Shown in pieces: positions 53,746 through 63,837 of a stretch of 64,000 bases of DNA. Both the position numbers and the translations under genes were made by a program. Origin of the DNA: Odontocerum albicorne (taxonomy: Eukaryota > Arthropoda > Insecta > Trichoptera > Odontoceridae). The notes under the pieces are model-generated. The model made no database searches. It was not told where the DNA came from and worked only from the letters and a program-made list of their open reading frames with translations. The stretch is from NCBI GenBank assembly GCA_949825065.1, contig OX463859.1, positions 7,354,217 through 7,418,216 on the forward strand, in the 5' to 3' direction. The first letter of the stretch is position 1. Each line of letters begins with the position of its first letter.

Positions 53746-54500
53746 AGGATATGAAACGTGGATGTGAAAAAGGACTGAAAAGAGTTGAATAAATTATGTA
53801 CAAATGCGTACAGTGCAAAGAATAGATGGGGTGGCAAAATATAATGAAAAAGTCTGGAGTATAAACTTAAGGCTAGTTCATTAAATAAGATCAAGAAGAG
53901 CACTCTAAGAGGATTTGGACATGTAGAACGAATTGATGAAGATAAAGTAACATAACAAATTTACTATGCAAATGTGAGTAGGTGGTATAGTAAGGAGAGA
54001 CCGAGAAAAGTATATTTCTTCTTCTTCTACGTGGCACTGTCCCAACTCATTGCTTAGGTAGGCTGTTGGGGTCGGTTCTTCTCGTTCTCAGGCTGTATGT
54101 TCTTCGGTTCTGGGTGTCGCTTTCATCTAGGCCGTTTGTCTGCAGGATTTTAGAGCATTGAGTCATCCAGGAGTTCCTCTGGACGGCTGTGGAGGAAGAT
54201 CCACAGACATTGCCTGATTTACAGTATGGTCTGGTGGTCTCCATCTTATGTGCCCGTACCATCTCAGCTGTCGCTCTTTCCACTTACTATTTATGTCAAC
54301 GACATCCAGGCAACCGAGAAAAGTATATTTGAATCAAGGAAATGGTATTTTGTAAGAAGGAAACGTAAAAAGTCAAAGAAATCGTTTAACTTGAATGTGA
54401 AGGTGTATGGATGCAAACAAAGCGAAAAATGTGTTCGAAAAAAAAAGGCTCTACCTACTCTCTGCCTATCCCGACAGGAGAACATTTGTGATATGTAATG
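53746..54500 (+). mobile_element. LINE-F 3' end split by LINE-B
   Basis: GGATATGAAACGTGGATGTG (ETW thumb), GAGGATTTGGACATGTAGAA, then after the insert GTATTTTGTAAGAAGGAAAC and the terminal CTCTCTGCCTATCCCGACAG. Confidence 0.75.
54018..54312 (-). mobile_element. LINE-B copy, minus strand, 18-bp target duplication
   Basis: Minus frame 54283-54047 ends TYSLRTRRTDPNSLPKQ. GAA tail (CTTCTTCTTC on plus). ACCGAGAAAAGTATATTT on both sides (54000-54017 and 54313-54330), perfect. Confidence 0.9.
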
Positions 54501-54545
54501 TCAATAATGTTTAGATTAAGTAAAATAATTGTTTATAAATAATCT

Positions 54546-54903
54546 TTGAATACACAAGAAGGCGAAATAACGCCTCCATTCTCGAAGAACTGAGAATCAA
54601 ACAAATTGTCGACAACATGCCTACGACGAATTCTCCGACTGTTTGGACACATTGTCGTAGCCAAGGAAACAATTTGGAGAGGATTGTGGTCACTGGAAGC
54701 AGGGGGGTGACGCACAAGAGAAAGAGTTCTAATACGTTGGACTGGCCAAGTGAGATACGTAACAGGGCTATCATTAATAACTGCCCTTCGAACCGCTGAG
54801 TCCATGAAATGGATGGAGAGGAGTCGTCAGAGGCTATCATGGAAGTCACAATACTCAGTCATGAGCTACACGACAAGATGGATGGACATAAGAAATATAT
54901 GTG
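54546..54903 (+). mobile_element. LINE-G C-terminal fragment
   Basis: Encodes, with shifts, TNKLSTTCLRRILRLFGHIV, TRERVLIRWTGQVR and ESMKWMERSRQRLSW. This is the final part of an endonuclease/RT LINE polyprotein. Truncated. Borders a Helitron. Confidence 0.7.
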
Positions 54904-54904
54904 A

Positions 54905-55476
54905 CTAGTTGCAACCCGTGAAATATTCACGGAAGTAAAACAAATTCTACATTTTTGAAATACCGAATGGAGCAAGATCAGCTAAAAGTTTTTAGGGTTC
55001 ATTAATGTTTAAAGTTTAAAATTAAAAAAAATACATCTTCATTGATGAATTATTTAATTCTCTAAAATCTCTTTATACACGATGTTTTGTGTATAAACAT
55101 TACTGTTGTTCAATTTAAATCGTTGATAAAGTTTTCCTTGAAGACTTGTTTTAGATATATTGACTTTAATGTTTTCGCGTTTCCGACATCTTGAAAAAGC
55201 CACATATAATTGTCTGCATTCAAAAAAAGAGTATAAGATAAATAAACACAAGTAATTATAAAGTTTAATATAATAGGAAATAAATTAATTATTTAATGAA
55301 TTACAATTCAAAATAAATTGGCATCGTCCCCTTTTACACCGGTTCAAAAATCACGGACCCACCGAGATTCAAATTTCGAAGTATTCCTCTCTCGCTCTCT
55401 TGTATTCAAAATTCGATTCTCGTATTCTTTCTTTGACGACAACCGTCGTACGGGCTTTGGCCTATTTATACTATGA
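54905..55476 (-). mobile_element. Helitron with helicase remnant (572 bp)
   Basis: Minus strand: starts TCATAGTATAAATAGGCC at 55476 and ends CTAG at 54905-54908. CCGTGAAATATTCACGG is the subterminal hairpin (54916-54932), 7 nt from the CTAG. Flanked by A and T as expected for Helitrons. Confidence 0.9.
55054..55251 (-). pseudogene. Helitron helicase C-terminal end
   Basis: 65 codons, minus strand: ECRQLYVAFSRCRKRENIKV, then NVYTQNIVYKEILEN and stop. QLYVAFSR is motif VI of PIF1-family helicases, and NIVYKEIL is the usual end of RepHel, the rolling-circle replicase/helicase of Helitrons. The Rep domain and the other helicase motifs are gone, so it is a relic inside a non-autonomous element. 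Confidence 0.85.
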
Positions 55477-55836
55477 TTATTTACATGTGTTTATAAACAA
55501 AAGTAATTTTACAATTACAGTTTTTGGCTTTCATTTTAGCAAATTCATTAATCACACCATCTTAATAATTGTATTGTTTTTTTTACTTTTTTTTAATACT
55601 CGTCTAGTACAATCTGACATGCCAATTGAATACCCCTGAAGTGGAGTCGCATTTTCGTTATCTTATGAATGATCAACAACTGTCTGGGACGAATTAAACA
55701 AAGGACTTTAGTGTTTTATTTGAAAATTACCTTTCATTTGATTTGCAAATCAAATTAGTCTGCAATAAGACAAATAAGATGCTTGGGTTTGTAATTCGTA
55801 CAACCAAATTATTCACAGATACCTACGTACTCAGAA

Positions 55837-56145
55837 TCATAATATAAATAGGCTAAAACCCATACGATGGTAGTCGCCAAAGAAAGAATACGAGAATTGA
55901 ATTTTGAATACAAGAGAGCGGGAGAGGAATACTTGGATTCTCTCCGAAAGTAATTCGAAATTTGAATCTCGATGGATCTGTGATACTGAACGAATTTTAA
56001 ATACCTAGCTAACAAATTTTGAACCGGTATAAAAGGGAACGATGTATAAATGATATATATAAACAAATTTTATATTAATGAATATATATTTTCATAAATG
56101 TAGAATTTGGTTTACTTCCGTGAATATTTCACGGGTTGCAACTAG
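55837..56145 (+). mobile_element. non-autonomous Helitron, first of tandem pair (309 bp)
   Basis: Begins TCATAATATAAATAGGCTAA, ends CTAG (56142-56145), hairpin CCGTGAATATTTCACGG at 56118-56134. Preceded by A. Internal sequence is shared with the 572-bp Helitron minus its helicase part. Confidence 0.95.
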
Positions 56146-56455
56146 TCATAATATAAATAGGGCAAAATCCGTATGATGGTTGTCGTCAAAGAAAGAATAC
56201 GAGAATTGAATTTTTAATACAAGAGAGCGAGAGAGGAATACTTAGATTCTCTGCGAAAGTAATTCGAAATTTGAATATCGGTGGGTCCGTGATAACTGAA
56301 CGAATTTTAAATACCTAGCTAACAATATTTGAACCGGTGTAAAAGGGGGGGACGTATAAATGATATATATAAACAAATTTTATATTTATGAATATATATT
56401 TTCATAAATGTAGAATTTGTTTTACTTCCGTGAATATTTCACGGGTTGCAACTAG
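56146..56455 (+). mobile_element. non-autonomous Helitron, second of tandem pair (310 bp)
   Basis: Starts at the very next base (TCATAATATAAATAGGGCAA) and ends CTAG at 56452-56455, followed by T. Hairpin at 56428-56444. Differs from its partner at scattered positions. Confidence 0.95.
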
Positions 56456-56989
56456 TGATTATATAATTCTTTAATAAAAAGTCATTTAGAATATTGCTCT
56501 ATTATATGGGCGCCAGCAAAGATTAAGTATTCACTCATGCTAGAAAGGGTTCAGAAAAAAATTCTCCGTTGTCTCTACATGAGAGAGTGTGGATATTATA
56601 ATTGGCTTTATCCAAGTGTCTTCTTACTGCGGGTGCTTAGTTACAGATCATTAGATAGGGAAAGATCTCTTCGATTAGGTATCCACTTTTTTGTTTGCTC
56701 AGGGGTAATTTAGTTAAACTCTTAATTACGTCTTGGTTAAATTACCGTCATGGTTTGTATGTTCCGGATAATTATTTGAGACGACTCGTATGTGTAGAAT
56801 GTTCTACCAACCTATAAATCGAGCCAACCTGCTTTTGGAAATGTATGTAGGTAGAGTAATTATACTTTTTAACGGTGTGTGTCCTCATATATGATAATGT
56901 GTTAAATTCTTAAATTTAGTGTAATACTTGAAATAATTTCCTTTTTTTTACTTTTTGACGTGCTACATTTTGTCATGATGTTTTAGTGT

Positions 56990-57086
56990 AAATTGAGAAT
57001 CACAAACAAATTGTCAACAATATGCCTACGACGAGTCATCCGATTGTTTGGACACATTGTCGTAACCAAGGAAACAATTTGGAGAG
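56990..57086 (+). mobile_element. LINE-G fragment fused to LINE-B
   Basis: Frame ITNKLSTICLRRVIRLFGHI, VVTKETIWRGW is LINE-G as at 54600-54690. At GGAGAGG it switches to LINE-B. Confidence 0.75.
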
Positions 57087-57334
57087 GTTGGGCACGTTGG
57101 ACGCAGAGCACCCGATCACATTGTGAACCAGGCAATCTCCATGGATCTTCCTCGAATAACAACCAGAAGAAGACTAAAGAATTCATGGGTGGTGCAAAAA
57201 GATAACCTGATGCAGATGCATGGCCTGGGGGACGTAGTCCGGGACAGAAGAGCATACAACCTGAGGACGAGGAGAGCTGACCCCAACAGTCTTCGCAGAC
57301 AATGAGTTGGGATGGAGCCAGAGAGAAGAAGAAT
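57087..57334 (+). mobile_element. LINE-B 3' fragment
   Basis: TGGGCACGTTGGACGCAGAG to the GAAGAAGAA tail; frame 57123-57305 ends DPNSLRRQ. Joined to LINE-G at its 5' side. Confidence 0.85.
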
Positions 57335-57450
57335 TATTGTAAAATATACATTTTTACTGTTGTTTTTGTCAAATAAGTCTTAAAACTTTTAATGGTTTTA
57401 TATATGTTTTTTTTCTCTCGTCCTTATGTTTGACCTGAAAAATAAATGGA

Positions 57451-58104
57451 ATTTAAATAACTTGAAACTAGTTGCATTAAATATATATTTTCAAATTAAT
57501 GAAACAGTGTTTCAATTTTTAATTGTATTTGATTAAACATGAATTTCTACAGTGTAAACACTAAAAAGCGAGAAATATTAATTTTGGTTTATATTTAATC
57601 AACAACTTTGTAATTCTACCAAAATGTTGAGCATCATTGTTACAGGCAGCATCCCGATCCCCATTGTAAGCTTATCACAAATCCTACTTCCAATATCTTT
57701 AAGCCATTCTGAGTAAGCTAAATTTAGTGAGGAGAAGCATTCCTGATAGCTAACAGGCCATTGTTATTCGTTGTGTTTGTTTACTGATTACTGAAGTACC
57801 ACAAAGTTACTGTTTTCCATTAATATATCGAAACCAACGCCAAAAGGCGATGATTTTTTTAAAATTGATATCTTATTTAAATAAGTGGCCTTTAAGCTTA
57901 ATGGAAATTTAATAATTCTCAAAAAAATTTAAAAGGTTCATGCCTAGTTTAAAATCACGTCTAGTAAGAGTCGTTACTTTGTCATTGGAATGTGTTGCTC
58001 AAGTTATTGAGTAATTGTTTGTATTTCTTCGAAATAAATTAATTTAAGTTTACTCTCTCACTCTTTTGGAGGTTTTTTTTATAAATCAACAGTGAGAATT
58101 TGTC
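57451..58104. other. no gene seen
   Basis: No element recognised. Confidence 0.45.
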
Positions 58105-58545
58105 GAGAGTATAATATTGAAAATTTTCAGCGTCTTTCCAATCATTGATCAGCTTATTGGCCTTTCCAGTTCACCGCTCCTCTTTATTTACGTCGTCCTT
58201 TACTGTCCATGCAGTGAGACTCTGGAATCAGTTACAAACCAATATAAGACTGGCTCCGTCCTTGGCATGATTTAAGAAGCGACTGAAAAACTCTTAATTT
58301 CTAGTCAGTAAAATAACATGTTTAATTCCTGATTTTTCTGTTCCTTTCCTCTCCACCCTCCATTCCTTTCCTTTTGATTTATGACATCTCACTTTATACG
58401 AAAAATAATGTTCGGGTGATTGTCCGTCTTTGTGGGGTTCGTGGGCATGTGCTCACGTATGTGTTTATGGATTTCGTGGGGATGGGATAGTCATTTGAAT
58501 GATTTATGCGACCATGTAACTTGCTTCATTTACTTTTGTCTTTAC
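58105..58545 (+). mobile_element. LINE-E 3' end
   Basis: AAATTTTCAGCGTCTTTCCA, GTTACAAACCAATATAAGAC, AATTTCTAGTCAG, TTATGACATCTCACTTTATA. It lacks the last ~60 bp (the SINE-shared tail). Confidence 0.75.
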
Positions 58546-58695
58546 AATTTTTTATAATGCTTTACATTATACTTATGATTTTCTATACTACTTTACATTA
58601 TGCTTATAATTTTTTATAATTCATTATATTATGATTTTTTATACTATTTTATGTTATGCTTCTGATTGTTTATACTATAATTTTTATGCTTTATA
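58546..58695. repeat. AT-rich ~35-bp degenerate tandem repeat
   Basis: About four copies of TTTTTATACTACTTTACATT, ATGCTTATGA; almost no G or C. Confidence 0.7.
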
Positions 58696-58739
58696 TGCGT
58701 TTCTTGAATTTATCATTTTGTTTTGTTTTTATTTTATGT

Positions 58740-58795
58740 TAACTACCTGCCTTAGGACGAGCATTCGCCTAGTTGGGCAGGTGAGTGGTTTGTAC
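58740..58795. other. hairpin ACCTGCC ... GGCAGGT
   Basis: ACTACCTGCC and GGGCAGGTGAGT flank AGGACGAGCATTCGCCTAGT. Similar to 44545-44590; probably part of a LINE 3' UTR. Confidence 0.5.
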
Positions 58796-58810
58796 ATTTA
58801 ATTGTAAATA

Positions 58811-59600
58811 TTTCAATTTTCATCTTATAGTTCACGGCCGTTCCAATTTTTATCTTATTCCTCACGAACTTTAACATTATTTACAAAAGTGTTTTGTTCT
58901 CATTGTATAAATAAATTATACCAATCAACAAACCATGAATTGTCAAGTGTACACAATTTGTTTCACTACGTTTTTTTTTTCATTTTATATATTTGTTATG
59001 AATTAAAAGCATTTTCATTTGAAAAGTATAATTGAAATTTTTATTTCTATATTCAACACTTATTGTATTTATTCAAAATAACGTTTAATTAGCATACCTT
59101 AATAAAATTAGTGCTTAAAAAATGTTCGTACTATTTCTCAAATATCCTTCTAATTATTAATTATTCCTTTTCGGTTTCTTCCCTCTTATATTTTCCGGCA
59201 TGAAAGGCAACCATTCAAATTTAAATAAGTTTTTCCGGCAACCGAGTCCAATCAAAGTCCGTTTTTAACCTTCTCGTCATTGTGTTGTATTAGTCTTCCG
59301 TTGTACATAAAAGACCTTGCGGATCTATTTACTTTCGAAAAATATCCTCCAACTAATTTTAAATTTGTTCAAGAGACCTGAAAGGAAGAGCAGACTGAAT
59401 TGTTTTTTATGAAAAAGGTACTATAAAGGGAATTCATTCAGCAGCCCCTGGGCTGGAAAACATGCACCTTATCAACTTGATTTTAGATACCATTGCATTC
59501 AGTAAAATTACTTTTTAAATTAATATATCAATTTAATCAAAATCTTCCTTCTTTAACGTAGCTATAATACGAGTACATTGAGGAACAACACAGGTTTATA
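58811..59600. other. no gene; SINE-1 trace at 59440-59490
   Basis: CAGCCCCTGGGCTGGAAAAC, ATGCACCTTATCAACTTG looks like a reversed SINE-1 head. Otherwise nothing. Confidence 0.4.
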
Positions 59601-60316
59601 CTATGCGTATCCAGAAAGTAAGTGTACTGAGGCTCTCACGACCGGATGGATTTTATTTTCGACATGTTGGCTACACTTCCGTGTAGCCTGACCCTTCCCC
59701 TCCGCAACGAGACCGGTTCGAGGTCAGTACGTTGAGAAGTGTCGACGCGACAACACGTTTCGTGAAAAATGTCAATCGAATCTCCCGCCAAGTGCGAAAT
59801 ACGCGGCGTCATCCGTTATCTCGTTTGGAAGGGAAAACCTCCGGTTGAGGTTTATAATGAGGTAAAAACTGCATATGGTGATAAAGCTATGAATCGTACG
59901 AGTGTGTACAACTGGTGTCGCGAGTTTAAAAACGGTCACGTCACACCTCTTCACCCTCCACCAAAAAGTTCAAAACCACAATTTCAGCCAAGAAAATCAT
60001 GGCATCCGTGTTTTGGGACTGTCAAGGCATAATTTTAATTGAATATATGCCTCAAGGGGAGACCATCAACTCTGCAAGATACTGTGAGACCCTAAAAAAT
60101 TGCGGAGGGCGATTCAGAACAAGAGGAGAGGCATGCTGACAAAGGGAGTCTGCCTGCTGCACGACAATGCCAGACCACATACGGCCAACGCCACGAAGGA
60201 ACTGCTCGCCTCGTTTAAATGGGATGTCCTGAACCATCCCGCGCATTCCCCTGACTTAAATAAAAAAAATTGTAACCTACAAAAATTCAGTACATTTACT
60301 TTCTGGATATGCCTCG
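59601..60316 (+). mobile_element. deleted mariner-type element (716 bp)
   Basis: Ends CTATGCGTATCCAGAAAGTA and, on the other strand, CGAGGCATATCCAGAAAGTA. TA at 59599-59600 and 60317-60318. Transposase gene incomplete. Confidence 0.9.
59769..60258 (+). pseudogene. mariner-type transposase remnant
   Basis: ATG at 59769, then KCEIRGVIRYLVWKGKPPVE and YGDKAMNRTSVYNWCREFKN (first helix-turn-helix domain). After GHVTPLH it jumps past the second domain and the first Asp to KSSKPQFQPRK. In a shifted frame follow SVFWDCQGIILIEYMPQGET, INSARYCETL. In a third frame GVCLLHDNARPHTANATKEL and HPAHSPDL carry the second Asp. The third Asp and C-terminus are deleted. Confidence 0.85.
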
Positions 60317-61239
60317 TATAACCCTGTAGTAAGAATGTGCCGAGAGTATAGTACGGTAACTGACTCGGATGTGGATATATTTGGTTAAATCCTGTCAAGG
60401 TTTAAGGGGATGGTATCTGTATTCACGAAATAATCAATGTTATTTTTTTCTTAATCTTCATAATTTATAGCCTTTAAACTAACCTACTAAAGTGACTGAG
60501 CTTTAAATAAAACGAACACTGGTAATCAGTGCCACATTTGTATAAACGACGCCCCTACGAGCTGCAACATACATACAGCTAGTATTTAGGAGTCTTGTTA
60601 TTATTTAGAAGTTGTTGTTTTGTGTGAATTTATAGATAAATTTTAAGTGTTATTTTAATAAAAGTAAAAAAATAGCGCCCGCTACACGAGTGCTAATGTT
60701 GAATAATGAGTGAATTAGGAATGCGAATGTTGGATTACTTATTTCTAGCACACCGACACTAAAAGTTCGATTACTTGGGTTAAGACCATATTATTTCCCG
60801 GCTATAATCCTCAACACGTCCATCTGTACAGTTAAAAAAAATATATAATACATATCGCATTTTTTTTACAATAAGAGCTCTACGTATGATTTCCGACACG
60901 CACACACCTCCGTCACTTACAGGGTTTGATTAACCTCTAAGCAAATTAAGTCCCTGTTTAGGGCATCAAAAAAAAGGGGAGCACCACAGATCTCCGAGTT
61001 TCTCAGTTAAGTTATTATTTGAGTATATTAAAGTTTGAGTATAATAAATTATTTATATAAATTAACGGTACAATGTACCTTTAAATAATAAAAGTGTCAG
61101 TAGTGAGTACTTAACACATTAAGAAGGACATAATGAATTAAAAATAATTTTACACAATTACAACAAAAACAATCAGAGTGAAACAGGTATCAAATCGTAC
61201 AAAACCATACGTTACATTAATATGAATTTAAGGCTGACA
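60317..61239. other. no gene seen
   Basis: No element recognised over ~0.9 kb. Confidence 0.45.
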
Positions 61240-61310
61240 TTAATATGAATTTAAGGTTGTATGGATGTGGAAGAGGCTAGGGGAAATGGGGCGATGGTAT
61301 GTATGTATGT
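61240..61310 (+). mobile_element. LINE-F terminal scrap
   Basis: GTATGGATGTGGAAGAGGCT, GGGGCGATGGTATGTATGTA: the last ~60 bp of LINE-F with a GTAT repeat tail. Confidence 0.55.
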
Positions 61311-61365
61311 AAAAATTCCAACAGAATAACTATGCAACAAGGCAGGCTGAAGGCCTTTTCTCTTC

Positions 61366-61756
61366 TTCTTCTTCTTCTCAGTGTCATGTCAGGTCCCCCC
61401 AACGTTGAATATCACCTGAGAGTAGATACTTGTGTCCTCGGCCGCCCAAAAAAGATCTCCAACGTCCCTTATGCTAGCCCAATCACGTATATTTCGGAGC
61501 TAGGAGGTTTGCCTCCTGCCAACACCTCTACGGCCTTCTATTTTGCCTTGGATGATCAGGTGCAGTAATTTGTACTTTTCTCCTCTAAATACATGACCTA
61601 AGTAGGACACCTTTCAGATTTTAATATTAGTCAGCAACTCTATCAACTTTGGCTCTTTGAAGAACCCTTGTGTTGCTGACCATATCCGTCCAGGGTATCC
61701 GTAGCATTCTCCGGTGCATCCACATTTCGAATGCTGCCAGTCGGTTCATACTACTT
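61366..61756 (-). mobile_element. LINE-A 3' fragment
   Basis: Plus strand begins CTTCTTCTTCTTCTTCTCAG (GAA tail) and GTCATGTCAGGTCCCCCCAA. The coding part is frame-broken but co-linear with 22066-22500. Confidence 0.8.
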
Positions 61757-61812
61757 ACTTTGAATTTGGCGTCTATTTCTAACATTCAACCAGTTCAATG
61801 CCTTTTGGCACT
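61757..61812 (-). mobile_element. LINE-E scrap
   Basis: TTTGAATTTGGCGTCTATTT, CTAACATTCAACCAGTTCAA matches 6218-6265; joined directly to LINE-A. Confidence 0.7.
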
Positions 61813-61861
61813 TATAATAGGTAAAGAAGATTTCGATTCGATTAATCTAATGAATATATTC

Positions 61862-62035
61862 TTGACTTAGTTAGTAAGACGCCTGTCTTCTAATTTGGAG
61901 GTTGCAAGTTCGATTCCAGCTGGAGCCCCGATTTAAAAAGATTTCATAAACGTCATTGAGCTAAGATTTCATAAACATCTTTCTGGTTGATTAAGATAAT
62001 TTTAATATGGCAATAATCCCGCGAACTATACAAAT
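61862..62035 (+). mobile_element. SINE-1 copy
   Basis: Head TTGACTTAGTTAGTAAGACG, B box AAGTTCGATTCC, body, ACATCTTTCTGGTTGATTAA, tail ATGGCAATAATCCCGCGAAC. Confidence 0.75.
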
Positions 62036-62039
62036 AAAT

Positions 62040-62165
62040 TGTTATTCATGATTCGCTTGGGTGCTGCTATAGCTGCCAGACGAAATTTGTTTAGTAATTA
62101 TGGGTTCGAGACCCGAGTTAGAACAGCCTCAAGGAGAGTTTATTATTTGAAGGCGCTATATAAAA
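62040..62165 (+). mobile_element. SINE-2-like copy
   Basis: B box TGGGTTCGAGACCC, then GAAGGCGCTATATAAAATTG, compare GCGCTATATAACAC at 47075. Confidence 0.5.
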
Positions 62166-62189
62166 TTGTCCTTTAAATTTAATTTAATT

Positions 62190-62245
62190 AGTTGGAAAGA
62201 CGTTTGACAACCTTCTAAAGGTTTCATGTTCGATTCCCAATATTA
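62190..62245 (+). mobile_element. SINE-1 head fragment
   Basis: TAGTTGGAAAGACGTTTGAC and CATGTTCGATTCCC (B box). Confidence 0.5.
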
Positions 62246-63379
62246 ATAATAAATAAATTTAAAAAAATTCTATGGTAGTAAATATAGTTTTACTGGTAAC
62301 AATGATCGCGCGTAGTATAGATCATTCAGTTTGAAGAGTAATTTTGCAATAGTGTGAATAAGTGCGTTTACAAAAACTTGTCACATTATTTTTTTAATGA
62401 AGTGAAAAAGCAAAAAAATATAAAAATAATATTTTATATTCAAACATTGAAATGAACACGCACGGTTTGTAAATTTAAAATTGATATCAGCTTAAGTTGT
62501 AATAATCATAAAAATAAAATGAAAGTAAGTTTATTTCATACATTAATTGTTTAGGCATGACAGATTCTAGAAAACATTAAATAACAACAATGAAATTTTT
62601 CAAGATTAAAAATAAATATAAGTACAAGTATTATAAAGTAAAAATGTTCGTCAACTTTAATTAGATTGCACATAAAAATAAAATGAATGTAAGATTATTC
62701 AACATATTAATGTATCATAACTACATCATTACAATGCCAAATAATAAAGTTTTAAAATAAAAGTGGATGTAATGGTACTAAATTCTAGGCAACTTTAAGT
62801 TATAACAAATTACATTCTAAGCTTTCAATTTTTTTTTAATTAAACATTACTAATTACATTTTTTAATTATACATTACTACTAATACATTATTAATTTCGA
62901 CATGGTAGCGTTTTTCTAATCACCGAGTTTTTTAACAACAATACAAACGTGCGCTCTGCGCGAACCAATCGTGTGGCATTCTAAAACCAATACCACTACG
63001 TCATTTATGTAATACAGAGAGTGTTAATCACACTATTATAAAATGACTCTTCTGGCTAAACGATCTGTACTGGTGTGCAAGTATTATATTGCCAACACGC
63101 GCAATGACGAACCTATTTTCGTACCTGCTCTAGTGATTCTTAATCCGAAATCTCGATTACTGGGGGCGAAAACAATAATGTCACCCAACCATCCTCTTCA
63201 ATATGTCCATATCGCTAATTCGGATACGTTGAAGGGTACAATATGAAAGAAAAATAAATACATCGAGTCCCAGTGTCTAACTTTCACATCAATTTTTGAG
63301 ATTCCAATTCGTATTTGGATCTCCGCTTCACATCCTCCATTGCTCGAAAAAAAAAAGCACTTAAGTAAATAAACTCGTT
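62246..63379. other. no gene supported
   Basis: Very AT-rich to 62930. A 67-codon plus frame at 63043-63246 starts MTLLAKRSVLVCKYYIANTR; I recognise no family, and it may be chance. Confidence 0.4.
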
Positions 63380-63634
63380 GGTTATGTTGTTTATAGTTAA
63401 GGCATTAACGTTGTGGAGGTTTAAAGACATTATAATTTATTTTTATTAAACACTGTTTATTCCACTTTTTTGTAACGGTATAACCCTACCTGTTTCAAGG
63501 CTTTTACCTCATCTTCAGGGGAGCACAAACATGTATTTTGTGCTCCCCTGAAGATGATGTGAAAGCCTTGAACCCGGTAGGGTTATACCGTTACAAAAAA
63601 GTGGAATAAACAGTGTTTGATAAAAATAAATTAC
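63380..63634. mobile_element. FB-1 inverted dimer with 9-bp target duplication
   Basis: Left arm TTTATAGTTAAGGCATTAAC; right arm inverted, ending ATAAAAATAAATTAC. The two arms face each other at about 63530 with CCCCTGAAGATGAGG-type sequence on both. AAACTCGTT on both sides (63371-63379 and 63635-63643). Confidence 0.85.
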
Positions 63635-63729
63635 AAACTCGTTAGTCTCATCGTGATCCCTCAGCGAGTCACTTTTTATCAGAGTCTAGAATCGGTCCAC
63701 AATAAAGACTGTTTAACTTTTGTTCATTT

Positions 63730-63835
63730 CTAGTCCTTGAGCTCTATTTCAACTCTATGAAGAAGCTCGGCCATCTCACCTTCGTCGTCGACTATAAGCG
63801 CTATGTCGTCTTCGAAACACATACTAAAGATTTTA
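63730..63835 (-). mobile_element. LINE RT palm fragment
   Basis: Minus strand reads SMCFEDDIALIVDDEGEMAE, LLHRVEIELK: the catalytic-box region of a LINE RT (usual FADDI) with Ala replaced by Glu. Family not determined. Confidence 0.55.
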
Positions 63836-63837
63836 CG

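Larger units (their letters stand above)
55615..57450 (+). mobile_element. LINE-H copy split by two Helitrons and a LINE-G/B piece
   Basis: The first part (55690-55836) encodes KLVCNKTNKMLGFVIRTTKLF, TDTYVLRI. After the Helitrons the frame continues KSHLEYCSIIWAPAKIKYSL, MLERVQKKILRCLYMRE, WLYPSVFLLRVLSYRSL (56480-56680). This is the RT thumb and C-terminus, related to LINE-C. The 3' UTR runs to 56989 and, behind the second insert, from 57335 to AATAAATGG at ~57450. Confidence 0.8.

Noticed and set aside
53346..53903. 185-codon minus-strand frame
   Set aside because: Antisense of LINE-I and LINE-F coding DNA; the plus strand carries the recognisable protein motifs.
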